Source: Actinomycetota bacterium (lineage in GTDB: Bacteria; Actinomycetota; UBA4738). From it: a stretch of 13,610 nucleotides of DNA. Shown in pieces: positions 7,094-13,026 of this stretch (the first letter of the stretch is position 1; every line of letters starts with the position of its first letter). Below the pieces are notes generated by a model. It saw only the letters and a program-made list of their open reading frames with translations, was not told the DNA's origin and did no database searches. The DNA lies in assembly GCA_005885015.1 (NCBI GenBank), contig VAYG01000026.1, positions 2,430 through 16,039 on the forward strand. The letters run 5' to 3'. Made by a program: the position numbers and the translations under genes.

Positions 7094-7834
7094 ATGCTCC
7101 CGCTCATCGAGTTCGAAGCCGTCCACCGGCTGATCGCAGCGGGATTGAATGACTGCGAGATCGGCCGGCGCACGGGAATCCCCGTTCGGACGATCTGTCG
7201 ATGGCGAGGGCAATCGGTTTCCGCCCGGCTCAGGAGGGCGGATCCCGATTGCCCCCGTTGCTCCTCGACCATCCTCCCGGGTCCGGCGTATGCCTACCTG
7301 CTGGGCCTCTACCTCGGAGATGGGTGTCTCACAACACTTCCCAAGGGGCTGTACCGATTGGAGATCACGCTCGACGCTCGCTATGCGATGGTGATCTTCG
7401 AGGCCGCTTTGGCGATGTCTGGCATGCGGCCTTCGGCCTGGAGGCCCGTCGGGCAGCGCCCACGGCCCGGATGTGTGGTGCTGTCGTCCGTTTGGAAGCA
7501 CTGGCCCTGCCTGTTCCCTCAACACGGACCCGGCCGCAAACACGAGCGGAAGATCGAATTTGCCACATGGCAACAGTCGATCATCAACCGCCACCCCGAG
7601 TATCTCTTGCGGGGGTTGCTCCAATCGGATGGGTCCCGCTTCCTAAATCGGGTGAAGCGTCAGGCCTACGCGCGATACCAGTTCACCAACCTGTCGGACG
7701 ACATCAGAGAGATTTTCTGCCGCGCGTGTGACGACTTCGGGGTGGCGTGGAGAACGATGAACGCGAAGTCGATCTCCATTGCCCGCCGGGCAGATGTGGT
7801 CAGGCTCGACACGGTGGTTGGGCCGAAGCGATAG
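7094..7834 (+). CDS. Stand-alone HTH-LAGLIDADG homing endonuclease-like protein
   Basis: 246-aa protein of a free-standing family related to LAGLIDADG homing endonucleases. The N-terminal 5-40 look like a helix-turn-helix (LIAAGLNDCEIGRRTGIPVR). A CPRC knuckle (53-56) follows, then the first LAGLIDADG-type helix YAYLLGLYLGDG (66-77, acidic Asp76) and the second YLLRGLLQSDG (170-180, acidic Asp179). Both acidic residues are present, so a nicking or cleaving monomer is possible, but the role of this family is not established as far as I know. It is not embedded in an intron or intein: both flanks are complete genes. Sample 60-base lines inside it count at about 57-58% GC, against 63-68% in sampled neighbouring genes, consistent with transfer. 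ATG start without a clear Shine-Dalgarno. It ends 13 bp from tRNA-Leu. Confidence 0.85.
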   Translation: MLPLIEFEAVHRLIAAGLNDCEIGRRTGIPVRTICRWRGQSVSARLRRADPDCPRCSSTILPGPAYAYLLGLYLGDGCLTTLPKGLYRLEITLDARYAMVIFEAALAMSGMRPSAWRPVGQRPRPGCVVLSSVWKHWPCLFPQHGPGRKHERKIEFATWQQSIINRHPEYLLRGLLQSDGSRFLNRVKRQAYARYQFTNLSDDIREIFCRACDDFGVAWRTMNAKSISIARRADVVRLDTVVGPKR

Positions 7835-7847
7835 CCGAGCGGACCAG

Positions 7848-7932
7848 TGCCGGGAGAGGGATTCGAACCCTCACGCCCTTTCGGGCAATGGATTTTGAGT
7901 CCATCGAGTCTGCCATGTTCCTCCATCCCGGC
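7848..7932 (-). tRNA. tRNA-Leu (anticodon CAA)
   Basis: An 85-nt class II tRNA. The acceptor arm GCCGGGA pairs with TCCCGGC and is followed by discriminator A73. The anticodon stem ATGGA/TCCAT encloses loop CTCAAAA, giving anticodon CAA. A long variable arm (TGCCCGAAAGGGCG, stem GCCC/GGGC) and T arm GAGGGTTCGAATCCCTC are present. It decodes UUG. The 3' CCA is not encoded (the genome continues CTG) and must be added after transcription. It lies 26 nt downstream of bpa on the same strand and converges with the LAGLIDADG gene. Confidence 0.97.
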
Positions 7933-7942
7933 TCTGCGTCCG

Positions 7943-7948
7943 AGTATA
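7943..7948 (-). promoter_or_regulatory. -10-like TATACT upstream of tRNA-Leu
   Basis: TATACT (5 of 6 to TATAAT) sits in the bpa/tRNA gap and ends 10 nt before the first tRNA base, a plausible distance for a short 5' leader. I see no good -35 hexamer in the bpa 3' end, so co-transcription with bpa is the alternative. Confidence 0.4.
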
Positions 7949-7958
7949 TGAGGAGGGG

Positions 7959-8417
7959 CTAGAGGTACCGTGAGTCGGGCTCGTCCCGCTCGGACGGCTC
8001 GCGCCTGGCCGGCAGGGGACCGCGCACCCGATCCAGGGCCTGGGCTGCCTGCATCTGGAGGGCCAGCTGAGTTCCCTGGAAGAGCCCCTCCAGCCAGCCG
8101 AGGATCTCGGCGTGGGCCAGGGAGAGCTCCTCGAGCGATCCGTCCCGCACCGCCGGCGTCAGCTCGTCGAGCTCCTGGTACAGCGGATCCGGGAGTGAGT
8201 CCTTCAGCACCTCGCGGATCTGCGCATGGACGCGCCGAAGGTGATCGACGGCTCCCGGCTCGGGCCGGATCCGCCGGGCCTCGTCGAGGACCTCGCGGGT
8301 GACACCGGCGATGCGCAGCAATCGCTGTGGATCGAGGGAGAAACCCGGAGCCGAAACCACATCCTTGGGTTCGGCCGGGCCGGCAGGTCTGGGCGAGCCG
8401 CTTGTCTCGTCGTCCAT
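7959..8417 (-). CDS. bpa: Bacterial proteasome activator Bpa/PafE
   Basis: 152-aa ring-forming, ATP-independent activator of the 20S proteasome (Bpa/PafE family, formerly DUF2587). The helical core is recognisable: LLRIAGVTREVLDEARRI, DHLRRVHAQIREVLKDSLP, and the family signature AHAEILGWLEGLFQGTQLAL (101-120, with GWLEGLFQG at 107-115). The protein ends SRYL. M. tuberculosis PafE ends GQYL, and this penultimate-Tyr tail is what docks into proteasome alpha-ring pockets. The first 25 residues and the 131-148 linker are polar and low complexity, as in relatives. Start ATG 8417: the open frame continues upstream to 8510 as Arg-rich sequence unlike the family, and TAATCT lies exactly 7 nt before this ATG, suggesting a leaderless message. 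No other proteasome gene is in the window, but one is expected elsewhere in the genome. Confidence 0.92.
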   Translation of the reverse strand: MDDETSGSPRPAGPAEPKDVVSAPGFSLDPQRLLRIAGVTREVLDEARRIRPEPGAVDHLRRVHAQIREVLKDSLPDPLYQELDELTPAVRDGSLEELSLAHAEILGWLEGLFQGTQLALQMQAAQALDRVRGPLPARREPSERDEPDSRYL

Positions 8418-8424
8418 CGAGCCG

Positions 8425-8430
8425 AGATTA
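8425..8430 (-). promoter_or_regulatory. -10-like TAATCT, 7 nt before the bpa ATG
   Basis: TAATCT (4 of 6 to TATAAT, with the key T-A-T positions kept) ends 7 nt before ATG 8417, and there is no Shine-Dalgarno in between. The upstream -35 region is only weakly matched (GTTTTC with a 17-nt spacer). This fits a leaderless bpa mRNA independent of the RNA element upstream. Confidence 0.4.
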
Positions 8431-8463
8431 CCGCGGATCGGCCGCTCGAAAACCCCGGAGTCA

Positions 8464-8550
8464 TTTGAGCGGGCCCGAGGAGCCTTTGGAGCCGCTCGCG
8501 CCTTCCCCATACGCGAGCGTTATCTACTCGGCACCTCGGACCCGCTCAAA
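8464..8550 (-). other. Long stem-loop (17-bp outer stem, 8-bp inner hairpin) between the ncRNA candidate and bpa
   Basis: On the - strand, UUUGAGCGGGUCCGAGG (8550-8534) pairs with CCUCGGGCCCGCUCAAA (8480-8464). All 17 positions pair if the single U-G is counted as wobble; on the + strand that position would be a C-A mismatch. The 53-nt loop holds a perfect 8-bp hairpin CGCUCGCG/CGCGAGCG (8519-8512 with 8500-8493) around an 11-nt loop UAUGGGGAAGG. It begins directly after the T-run that ends the RNA candidate. It could be a second domain of that RNA, a bpa leader structure or a processing/termination element. Confidence 0.6.
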
Positions 8551-8754
8551 AGGCGGTCCCAAGCAACCCATCGGCCATCGGGTCGGCCAGAGCCTCCACC
8601 AGACTGCGGGCAGATCGGATACGGCTTGCGCCGCCTCGATCGTCGCCCCGTCCGGGGGGTCCCGGTCATCGATGGGGCTCTCGCCCTGTCGATGTCCGGT
8701 TCGCTCCCTTGGGAGGCCCCGGGCCCTCCCTCCGGCCTCGGCCGCTTGGGACCG
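8548..8754 (-). ncRNA. Candidate structured noncoding RNA, about 207 nt, family not recognised
   Basis: The predicted start (about 8754) falls 7 nt after a strong -10 box. The segment is closed by a perfect 10-bp helix GGUCCCAAGC (8753-8744) with GCUUGGGACC (8564-8555), followed by GCCUUUU (8554-8548). Inside are several hairpins. 8730-8711 is a GC-rich stem. 8699-8662 has CCGG/CCGG, an A-A mismatch, CAUCGA/UCGAUG, a CA/CA internal loop and GGGC-GAGA-GCCC. 8657-8646 is CCCC-GGAC-GGGG. 8641-8613 has GAUCG/CGAUC and CGGC-GCAA-GCCG. 8584-8565 is a short stem before the closing helix. Two loops are GNRA on this strand only. Open frames across it are Arg/Pro/Gly-rich with no family resemblance. 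I see no RNase P, tmRNA, SRP or 6S landmarks. It may be a trans-acting RNA or an upstream leader of bpa. Confidence 0.6.
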
Positions 8755-8760
8755 GCGCGA

Positions 8761-8789
8761 AACGTAGCAAGGGCGTGCGCGGGTGTCAA
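8761..8789 (-). promoter_or_regulatory. Consensus-like promoter TTGACA-N17-TACGTT driving the RNA candidate
   Basis: On the - strand the -35 TTGACA (8789-8784) matches consensus 6 of 6, the spacer is exactly 17 nt, and the -10 TACGTT (8766-8761) keeps the essential T-A-T positions. The region upstream (8790-8820) is AT-rich for this genome and could act as an UP element. The predicted start, 8754 or so, coincides with the first base of the closing helix of the RNA candidate. This is the best promoter in the window. Confidence 0.7.
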
Positions 8790-8917
8790 ACGACGCAAAA
8801 TTACTGTCCTACAATGCTTTTCGCGGATTTGCGCAGGTAGCGCCCGGTCCGGACCACGACGAAAATCTTCCCAGAGCGACAAAGAAATCCGGCGACGACG
8901 CCATGCCGTCGACCCGG
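8790..8917. other. Noncoding spacer, AT-richer, between the thioesterase stop and the RNA promoter
   Basis: 128 bp with no open frame that looks like a protein. It has a locally AT-rich patch (8796-8835) and the palindrome GGTCCGGACC near 8850. I see no convincing terminator for the thioesterase transcript; readthrough into the RNA candidate cannot be excluded. Confidence 0.5.
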
Positions 8918-9346
8918 TCATTCGTCCCGACGCGGCTCTCGGATGACCAATGTCAGGCGGCCCGCGGCGATCAATCGCGATTCGTCGTCGTGCACCTTCA
9001 CGTCCCAGACCGCAGTGGACCTGCCCACGTGCAGGGGCATCCCGATGGCCGTGACGTGCCCCTCCTTGACCGCGCCGATGTGATTCACGTTCAGCTCGAT
9101 GCCCATCACCTGCTTCTCCATCCCGACGGCCAGGGCCGTGCCGATCGACGCGACCGTCTCGCAGAGCATTGCCGTGGCTCCGCCGTGGAGGATCCCGTAC
9201 GGCTGCGTGTTGCCTTCGACCGGGATGCGGGCAACCACCCTGCTCGGATCCAGCTCCAGGAACTCCAGGCCGATGCGCTCCGCCAGCCGCCCGGCGACCT
9301 TCCCTGGAACGGTGCCGTCGCCGGCCGCGCGATGAGCGTCAGCCAC
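8918..9346 (-). CDS. PaaI/EntH-type hotdog-fold thioesterase
   Basis: 142-aa cytoplasmic hotdog-fold acyl-CoA thioesterase of the PaaI/EntH/MenI-like group (usual length about 140). The active-site region is clear: QPYGILHGGATAMLCETVAS, with HGG at 54-56 on the central helix and the catalytic-position Glu63. The strands ELNVNHIGAV (84-93), VTAIGMPLHVGR and WDVKVHDDESRLIAAGRLTLVI are typical of the fold. Such enzymes hydrolyse aryl- or acyl-CoA thioesters; the substrate cannot be read here. The GTG start at 9346 lies inside the end of the ZIP transporter gene (8-nt overlap with its stop), so the two are co-transcribed and probably coupled. A functional link between the two is not obvious. Confidence 0.9.
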   Translation of the reverse strand: MADAHRAAGDGTVPGKVAGRLAERIGLEFLELDPSRVVARIPVEGNTQPYGILHGGATAMLCETVASIGTALAVGMEKQVMGIELNVNHIGAVKEGHVTAIGMPLHVGRSTAVWDVKVHDDESRLIAAGRLTLVIREPRRDE

Positions 9347-10184
9347 CGGCCGCCACGATGACCAGGTCCGTGATAGCGCCGATGACGATCCCCGCCAGGA
9401 CGCCCCAGACCGTCATGCTCCAGGCCCCCATCTTCCGGCCGGTGTTCAACAGCTCGGCGACCACGTAGAGGATCGCCCCGCCGGCCACCGCCAGGAAAGC
9501 GACCGACAGGTAGGTGTTCTGGAACCCGTACCCCACCAGCGTCCCGAGGAACGTGGGCCCGCCCGCCACAAGCCCGGCCACCGCCAGGAACGCCCACGAG
9601 GGGCGGACGCCCCCCGCAGCGAGGGGCCCCACGATGCCGAACCCTTCGGTCGAGTTGTGCAGGGCGAACCCGATCACCAGAAGGAGGGCGAGCTGGGTGT
9701 CGCCCGACTTGGCGCTCGATCCGATCGCCAGCCCCTCGGAGAGGTTGTGCAGCCCGATCCCCACCGCGATCGACATGCCCAGGCTGAGGACCGTCGAGGC
9801 GGAGTCGGCGTGGGCGGCCTGGGCCTCGGCCATCGCCATGGCCCCGGGCCCGATCTGGGGCGACCGGCGCCCGCGCCGCTGGAGCCCGCCCAGGTAGAGG
9901 AGGGAGAGGAGTCCGAGGGCGAACCCGACGACCAGCACGGCCCCGTACCCAACAAGCGAGCCCCACGCGTTCTGGCCTTCATGGAGGCGCCTCGCCGCCT
10001 CCTCCACCGGATCGAACGCGTCGTGAAAGATCTCGAAAACCAGGAACAGCAAGATCCCGGCAGAGGCGGCGTTCAGGAACGCCTTCGTCCGAGGAGCAGC
10101 TCGCCGAATCCGGCCAACCGGGAGTCCCAGGAAGATCGTGGCTCCCGCGATGAACCCGAGCAGCATGGTTTGGGCCAGGCTCAT
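9339..10184 (-). CDS. ZIP family divalent metal transporter
   Basis: 281-aa membrane protein of the ZIP (ZupT/GufA-like) family, importing zinc or related divalent cations into the cytoplasm. About eight hydrophobic segments are visible (roughly 5-24, 36-53, 78-98, 131-156, 163-187, 196-217, 224-245, 255-277). The metal-site motifs in the fourth and fifth segments are HNLSEG (His146) and HNSTEG (His176), both keeping the His-Asn-x-x-Glu-Gly pattern. The loop 99-130 is polar but has a single His, so no His-rich metal loop. ATG start; upstream on the - strand is a plausible promoter at 10227-10256. It is followed, with an 8-nt overlap, by the thioesterase gene. Metal specificity is not readable from sequence. 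Confidence 0.92.
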   Translation of the reverse strand: MSLAQTMLLGFIAGATIFLGLPVGRIRRAAPRTKAFLNAASAGILLFLVFEIFHDAFDPVEEAARRLHEGQNAWGSLVGYGAVLVVGFALGLLSLLYLGGLQRRGRRSPQIGPGAMAMAEAQAAHADSASTVLSLGMSIAVGIGLHNLSEGLAIGSSAKSGDTQLALLLVIGFALHNSTEGFGIVGPLAAGGVRPSWAFLAVAGLVAGGPTFLGTLVGYGFQNTYLSVAFLAVAGGAILYVVAELLNTGRKMGAWSMTVWGVLAGIVIGAITDLVIVAAGG

Positions 10185-10226
10185 GTGTCTGGTACCGAAC
10201 GCCTTTCCGAGGAGATGCCCGCAGAA

Positions 10227-10256
10227 ATCCTACGGCCCAGATCGGATTCGCAGCAA
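10227..10256 (-). promoter_or_regulatory. Possible promoter for the ZIP/thioesterase pair (TTGCTG-N18-TAGGAT)
   Basis: On the - strand TTGCTG (10256-10251) and TAGGAT (10232-10227) are separated by 18 nt. This would give a leader of about 35 nt before ATG 10184. Match to consensus is moderate. Confidence 0.4.
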
Positions 10257-10303
10257 CCGAGGTCGGTCCGCGCGCGACCCCAGGGACCGTCACGGGCCCC
10301 GTC

Positions 10304-10309
10304 TACAAT
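10304..10309 (+). promoter_or_regulatory. -10-like TACAAT, 7 nt before the polA GTG (possible leaderless promoter)
   Basis: TACAAT (5 of 6 to TATAAT) is followed by 7 nt and GTG 10317. There is no room for a Shine-Dalgarno in a transcript starting at the usual distance. The -35 region at 16-18 nt spacing is poor. Confidence 0.45.
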
Positions 10310-10316
10310 CGCCGGA

Positions 10317-12992
10317 GTGCCAGCTTCGACCACCAAGACGGCTGCTCCCGACCCGGCTACCGACCGCCCCAAGCGCTACTTCCTCCTCGACGGGCACAGC
10401 ATCTCGTATCGAGCCTTCTTCGCCCTGCCGGCCTCCCTGGCCACGACCAGTGGCCAGGTCACCAATGCGGTCTACGGCTTCACTTCCATGCTGATCAAGC
10501 TCCTGGCGGAGGAGAAGCCCGACTTCATCGCGGTCGCCTTCGACAAGGGACGGCCCACCGTCCGCCTGGAGCAGTACGCCGACTACAAGGCGGGCCGTCG
10601 GGAGGCCCCCGACGAGTTCCGTCAGCAGCTCGGCCTGATCCGGGAGGTCCTGGAGACGCTGCGGATCCCCATCGTCGAGGTCGAGGGCTACGAGGCCGAC
10701 GACGCCATCGCCACGCTGGCATGCCGGGCGGCGGGGGAAGACATCGAGGCGGTCATCGTCACGGCCGACCGCGACTTCTTCCAGCTCGTCCGTCCCGGCA
10801 TCCAGGTGATGTTCAACCGGCGCGGGATCTCCGACATCGTGACCTACGACGTCCCCGCCGTGACGGAGCGATTCGGCCTGCCGCCCGAGAAATACCTGGA
10901 CTACGTGGCGCTGAAGGGCGACACCTCTGACAACATCCCCGGCGTCCCGGGTGTTGGGGAGAAGACCGCTTCGAAGCTGGTCCAGGACTTCGGTAGCGTC
11001 GAGTCACTCCTGGAACGGACGGCCGAGCTGAAGGGCCGACTCCGCACCGCCATCGAAGGCGCCGGACACGATCTCGTCCGCAACAAGGAGCTGGCCCGAC
11101 TCAACTGCGACCTCGAGCTGGAGCTCGATCCCCGGGACTGCGTGATGGGGGAGTGGGACCAGGACGCCGTCCGTCGGCTGTTCAACTCCCTGGAGTTTCG
11201 GACGCTGCTGGAACGCCTCGAGGACGTCGAGCGGGCGGCCAAGCCCAAGGTCGAGGCCGCCTCCCTGGACGTGCGGGCGGCCCAGGAGGACGAGCTGGTC
11301 CGGGCCATCGAAGGGCCCGGACCGCGCGCCGCGTACCCCTTCTTCGACGGGGGAATCCGCGGGCTGGCCGTGTCTCCAGGGGGTGGGCAGGCCGTGTACG
11401 CCCCGTTCGATCGGATGCCCGACGCGGTGATGAAGTGGCTGGCCGACCCCGGGTCGGCGAAGTGGGTCCACGACGCCAAGGACTTCGAAGCCGCCTTGCG
11501 GGCCGGGGGCTGCGAGCTCGCCGGGGTCGCGTTCGACACCCTGCTGGCCGGCTACCTCCTGGACCCGGCCGAGGCCAACTATCCCCTCGACGAGCTGTGC
11601 CGGCAGTATCTCGGTCTCGACGTGTTGAGCGAGGTCGAGGGAGAGGACGCGGGACAGCTGTTCGCCGATCCCTCGCGCCACATCGGCGGGTCGGCGGCGG
11701 CCGTCGGGCTGCTCGCGCCGGTGCTCCACGAGCGGGTGGAGCGAGCCGGTCTGACCCACCTGCTCCAGGCGGTCGAGATGCCCCTCTCCGGGGTGCTGGG
11801 CCGGATGCAGGCTGCCGGCATCCGGCTCGACGTCGAGTACCTCGGCGAGATGTCCGATTCCGTCGGCGACCAGATGGCCACGCTGGAGCAGGACATCTAT
11901 CGCCACGCGGGGGAGGAGTTCAACATCGGCTCGCCGCCCCAGCTGGCCGTCATCCTCTACGAGAAGCTCCGGCTGCCCATCCTCAAGCGGACGGCCAAGG
12001 GCCGGGCGCCCTCCACCGACGCCGACGTCCTGGAGAAGCTGCGGGACCATCATCCGATCGTCGACGCCATGCTCCGGTACCGCGAGCTGTCGAAGCTCAA
12101 GTCCACCTACCTCGACGCCCTCCCTCCCCTCGTCAACCCGAAGACAGGCCGGATCCACACGACGTACAACCAGGTCGGCGCGGCCACCGGCCGTCTGTCC
12201 AGCGTGAACCCCAACCTCCAGAACATCCCGGTGCGAGGAGAGCTCGGGCGGCAGATCCGCCGGGCGTTCATCCCCGGAGCGGACGATCGCGTGCTGCTGG
12301 TCGCGGACTACTCCCAGATCGAGCTGCGGGTGATGGCGCACCTCTCCGGCGACGAGGCCATGGCCGAGGCCTTCGCGGCGGGGAAGGACTTCCACGCCGC
12401 CACCGCGGCCAAAGTGTTCGGGGTCCCCGAGGACCAGGTCGACGGGGCCATGCGCGGACGTGTGAAGCAGATCAACTACGGGCTCCCGTACGGGATGAAC
12501 GCGTTCGGGCTGGCCAGCCGCATCGGGATCGCCCCCGACGAAGCCTCCGAGTTCATCGAGTCCTACTTCGCCCAGTTCCCGAGGATCCGGGACTTCCTGG
12601 ACCGGCAGGTAGCCCGGGCCAGCGCGGAGGGGTTCACCGAGACGATCCTTGGCCGGCGCCGCTACCTCCCTGAGCTCCAGGCGGCCAACCCTCGCGTGCG
12701 CGACATGGGTCGGCGGATGGCCCTGAACGCCCCGATCCAGGGCGGCGCGGCCGACATCCTGAAGCTGGCCATGATCAAGGTCGACGAAACCCTTCGGGCC
12801 TCGAGCCTCGACTGCGTCATGGTGCTGACCGTCCACGACGAGCTGGTCTTCGACGTGGCCCAGAAGGACCTCGAAGCGGCGGGGGCCCTGGCCAAGGCCG
12901 GGATGGAGCGGGCATATCCGCTCTCGGTGCCGGTCCGGGTGGACCTGGGGTGGGGGAGGAGCTGGGCCGAGGCTGCCCCGGCCGGTCACTGA
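10317..12992 (+). CDS. polA: DNA polymerase I
   Basis: 891-aa repair and Okazaki-fragment polymerase. The N-terminal 5'-3' exonuclease (FEN) domain begins FLLDGHSISYRAFFALP (Asp25 binds metal) and includes EGYEADDAIATLA and VTADRDFFQLV, then GDTSDNIPGVPGVGEKTA. The middle domain (about 315-480) keeps the fold (VHDAKDFEAAL, FDTLLAGYLLDP), but the place of the proofreading Asp-x-Glu reads YPFFDGGIRG, so 3'-5' exonuclease is probably lost, as in other actinobacterial Pol I. Polymerase motifs: A ADYSQIELR (Asp664), B RGRVKQINYGLPYG (Lys717, Tyr721), C TVHDELVFD (His840-Asp841-Glu842). GTG 10317 is chosen because upstream codons in the open frame are unrelated to Pol I and a -10-like box sits 7 nt before it. 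The first 20 residues are a non-conserved Thr/Pro/Ala leader. The gene stands alone, divergent from the ZIP gene. Confidence 0.97.
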   Translation: MPASTTKTAAPDPATDRPKRYFLLDGHSISYRAFFALPASLATTSGQVTNAVYGFTSMLIKLLAEEKPDFIAVAFDKGRPTVRLEQYADYKAGRREAPDEFRQQLGLIREVLETLRIPIVEVEGYEADDAIATLACRAAGEDIEAVIVTADRDFFQLVRPGIQVMFNRRGISDIVTYDVPAVTERFGLPPEKYLDYVALKGDTSDNIPGVPGVGEKTASKLVQDFGSVESLLERTAELKGRLRTAIEGAGHDLVRNKELARLNCDLELELDPRDCVMGEWDQDAVRRLFNSLEFRTLLERLEDVERAAKPKVEAASLDVRAAQEDELVRAIEGPGPRAAYPFFDGGIRGLAVSPGGGQAVYAPFDRMPDAVMKWLADPGSAKWVHDAKDFEAALRAGGCELAGVAFDTLLAGYLLDPAEANYPLDELCRQYLGLDVLSEVEGEDAGQLFADPSRHIGGSAAAVGLLAPVLHERVERAGLTHLLQAVEMPLSGVLGRMQAAGIRLDVEYLGEMSDSVGDQMATLEQDIYRHAGEEFNIGSPPQLAVILYEKLRLPILKRTAKGRAPSTDADVLEKLRDHHPIVDAMLRYRELSKLKSTYLDALPPLVNPKTGRIHTTYNQVGAATGRLSSVNPNLQNIPVRGELGRQIRRAFIPGADDRVLLVADYSQIELRVMAHLSGDEAMAEAFAAGKDFHAATAAKVFGVPEDQVDGAMRGRVKQINYGLPYGMNAFGLASRIGIAPDEASEFIESYFAQFPRIRDFLDRQVARASAEGFTETILGRRRYLPELQAANPRVRDMGRRMALNAPIQGGAADILKLAMIKVDETLRASSLDCVMVLTVHDELVFDVAQKDLEAAGALAKAGMERAYPLSVPVRVDLGWGRSWAEAAPAGH

Positions 12993-13026
12993 CGCCGAGC
13001 AGGTTCTGGCTGGTCTCGCCAAATCG

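Noticed and set aside
4572..7133. 853-codon open frame on the + strand
   Set aside because: Covers the flavoenzyme in the wrong frame and the AcnX genes antisense; translation is low-complexity Arg/Gly/Pro/His. It is a shadow.
8418..8510. Longer bpa start at ATG 8510
   Set aside because: The extra 31 residues are Arg-rich and unlike the family N-terminus, the codons overlap the long stem-loop, and ATG 8417 has its own -10-like box.
8553..8562. TTGGGACCGC stretch resembling the T-box motif TGGNACCGCG
   Set aside because: There is no recognisable stem I/specifier loop, the downstream gene is a proteasome activator rather than a tRNA synthetase or amino-acid gene, and the motif lies within the 10-bp closing helix. 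An Rfam T-box model search would settle it.
8591..8600. GCCTCCACC(A) on the + strand, similar to a tmRNA 3' end
   Set aside because: No T-arm (GGTTCGANTCC) precedes it and no tmRNA 5' sequence is nearby; promoter and loop evidence favour the opposite strand.
8548..8754. RNase P RNA, SRP RNA or 6S RNA as the identity of the candidate
   Set aside because: I could not find the RNase P GAGGAAAGTC core, the SRP GGAAGGAAGCAG loop, or the single long rod with a central bubble expected of 6S. The fold is multi-hairpin.
8810..8815. TACAAT on the + strand as a second promoter
   Set aside because: No acceptable -35 at 16-18 nt (CAAACG only) and no gene or structured element downstream on that strand.
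8520..8921. Open frame of 133 codons on the - strand across the RNA candidate and its promoter
   Set aside because: The translation is Arg/Pro/Gly-rich with no family resemblance, no ribosome site, and it crosses the TTGACA-N17-TACGTT promoter and the hairpins. Long open frames arise easily in GC-rich DNA.
8299..8946. Open frame of 215 codons on the + strand antisense to bpa and the RNA candidate
   Set aside because: Composition is of a shadow frame; it spans two unrelated elements and overlaps the conserved bpa protein on the other strand.
11004..13022. 672-codon open frame antisense to polA
   Set aside because: Mirror frame of a highly conserved gene in GC-rich DNA; no domain recognisable.
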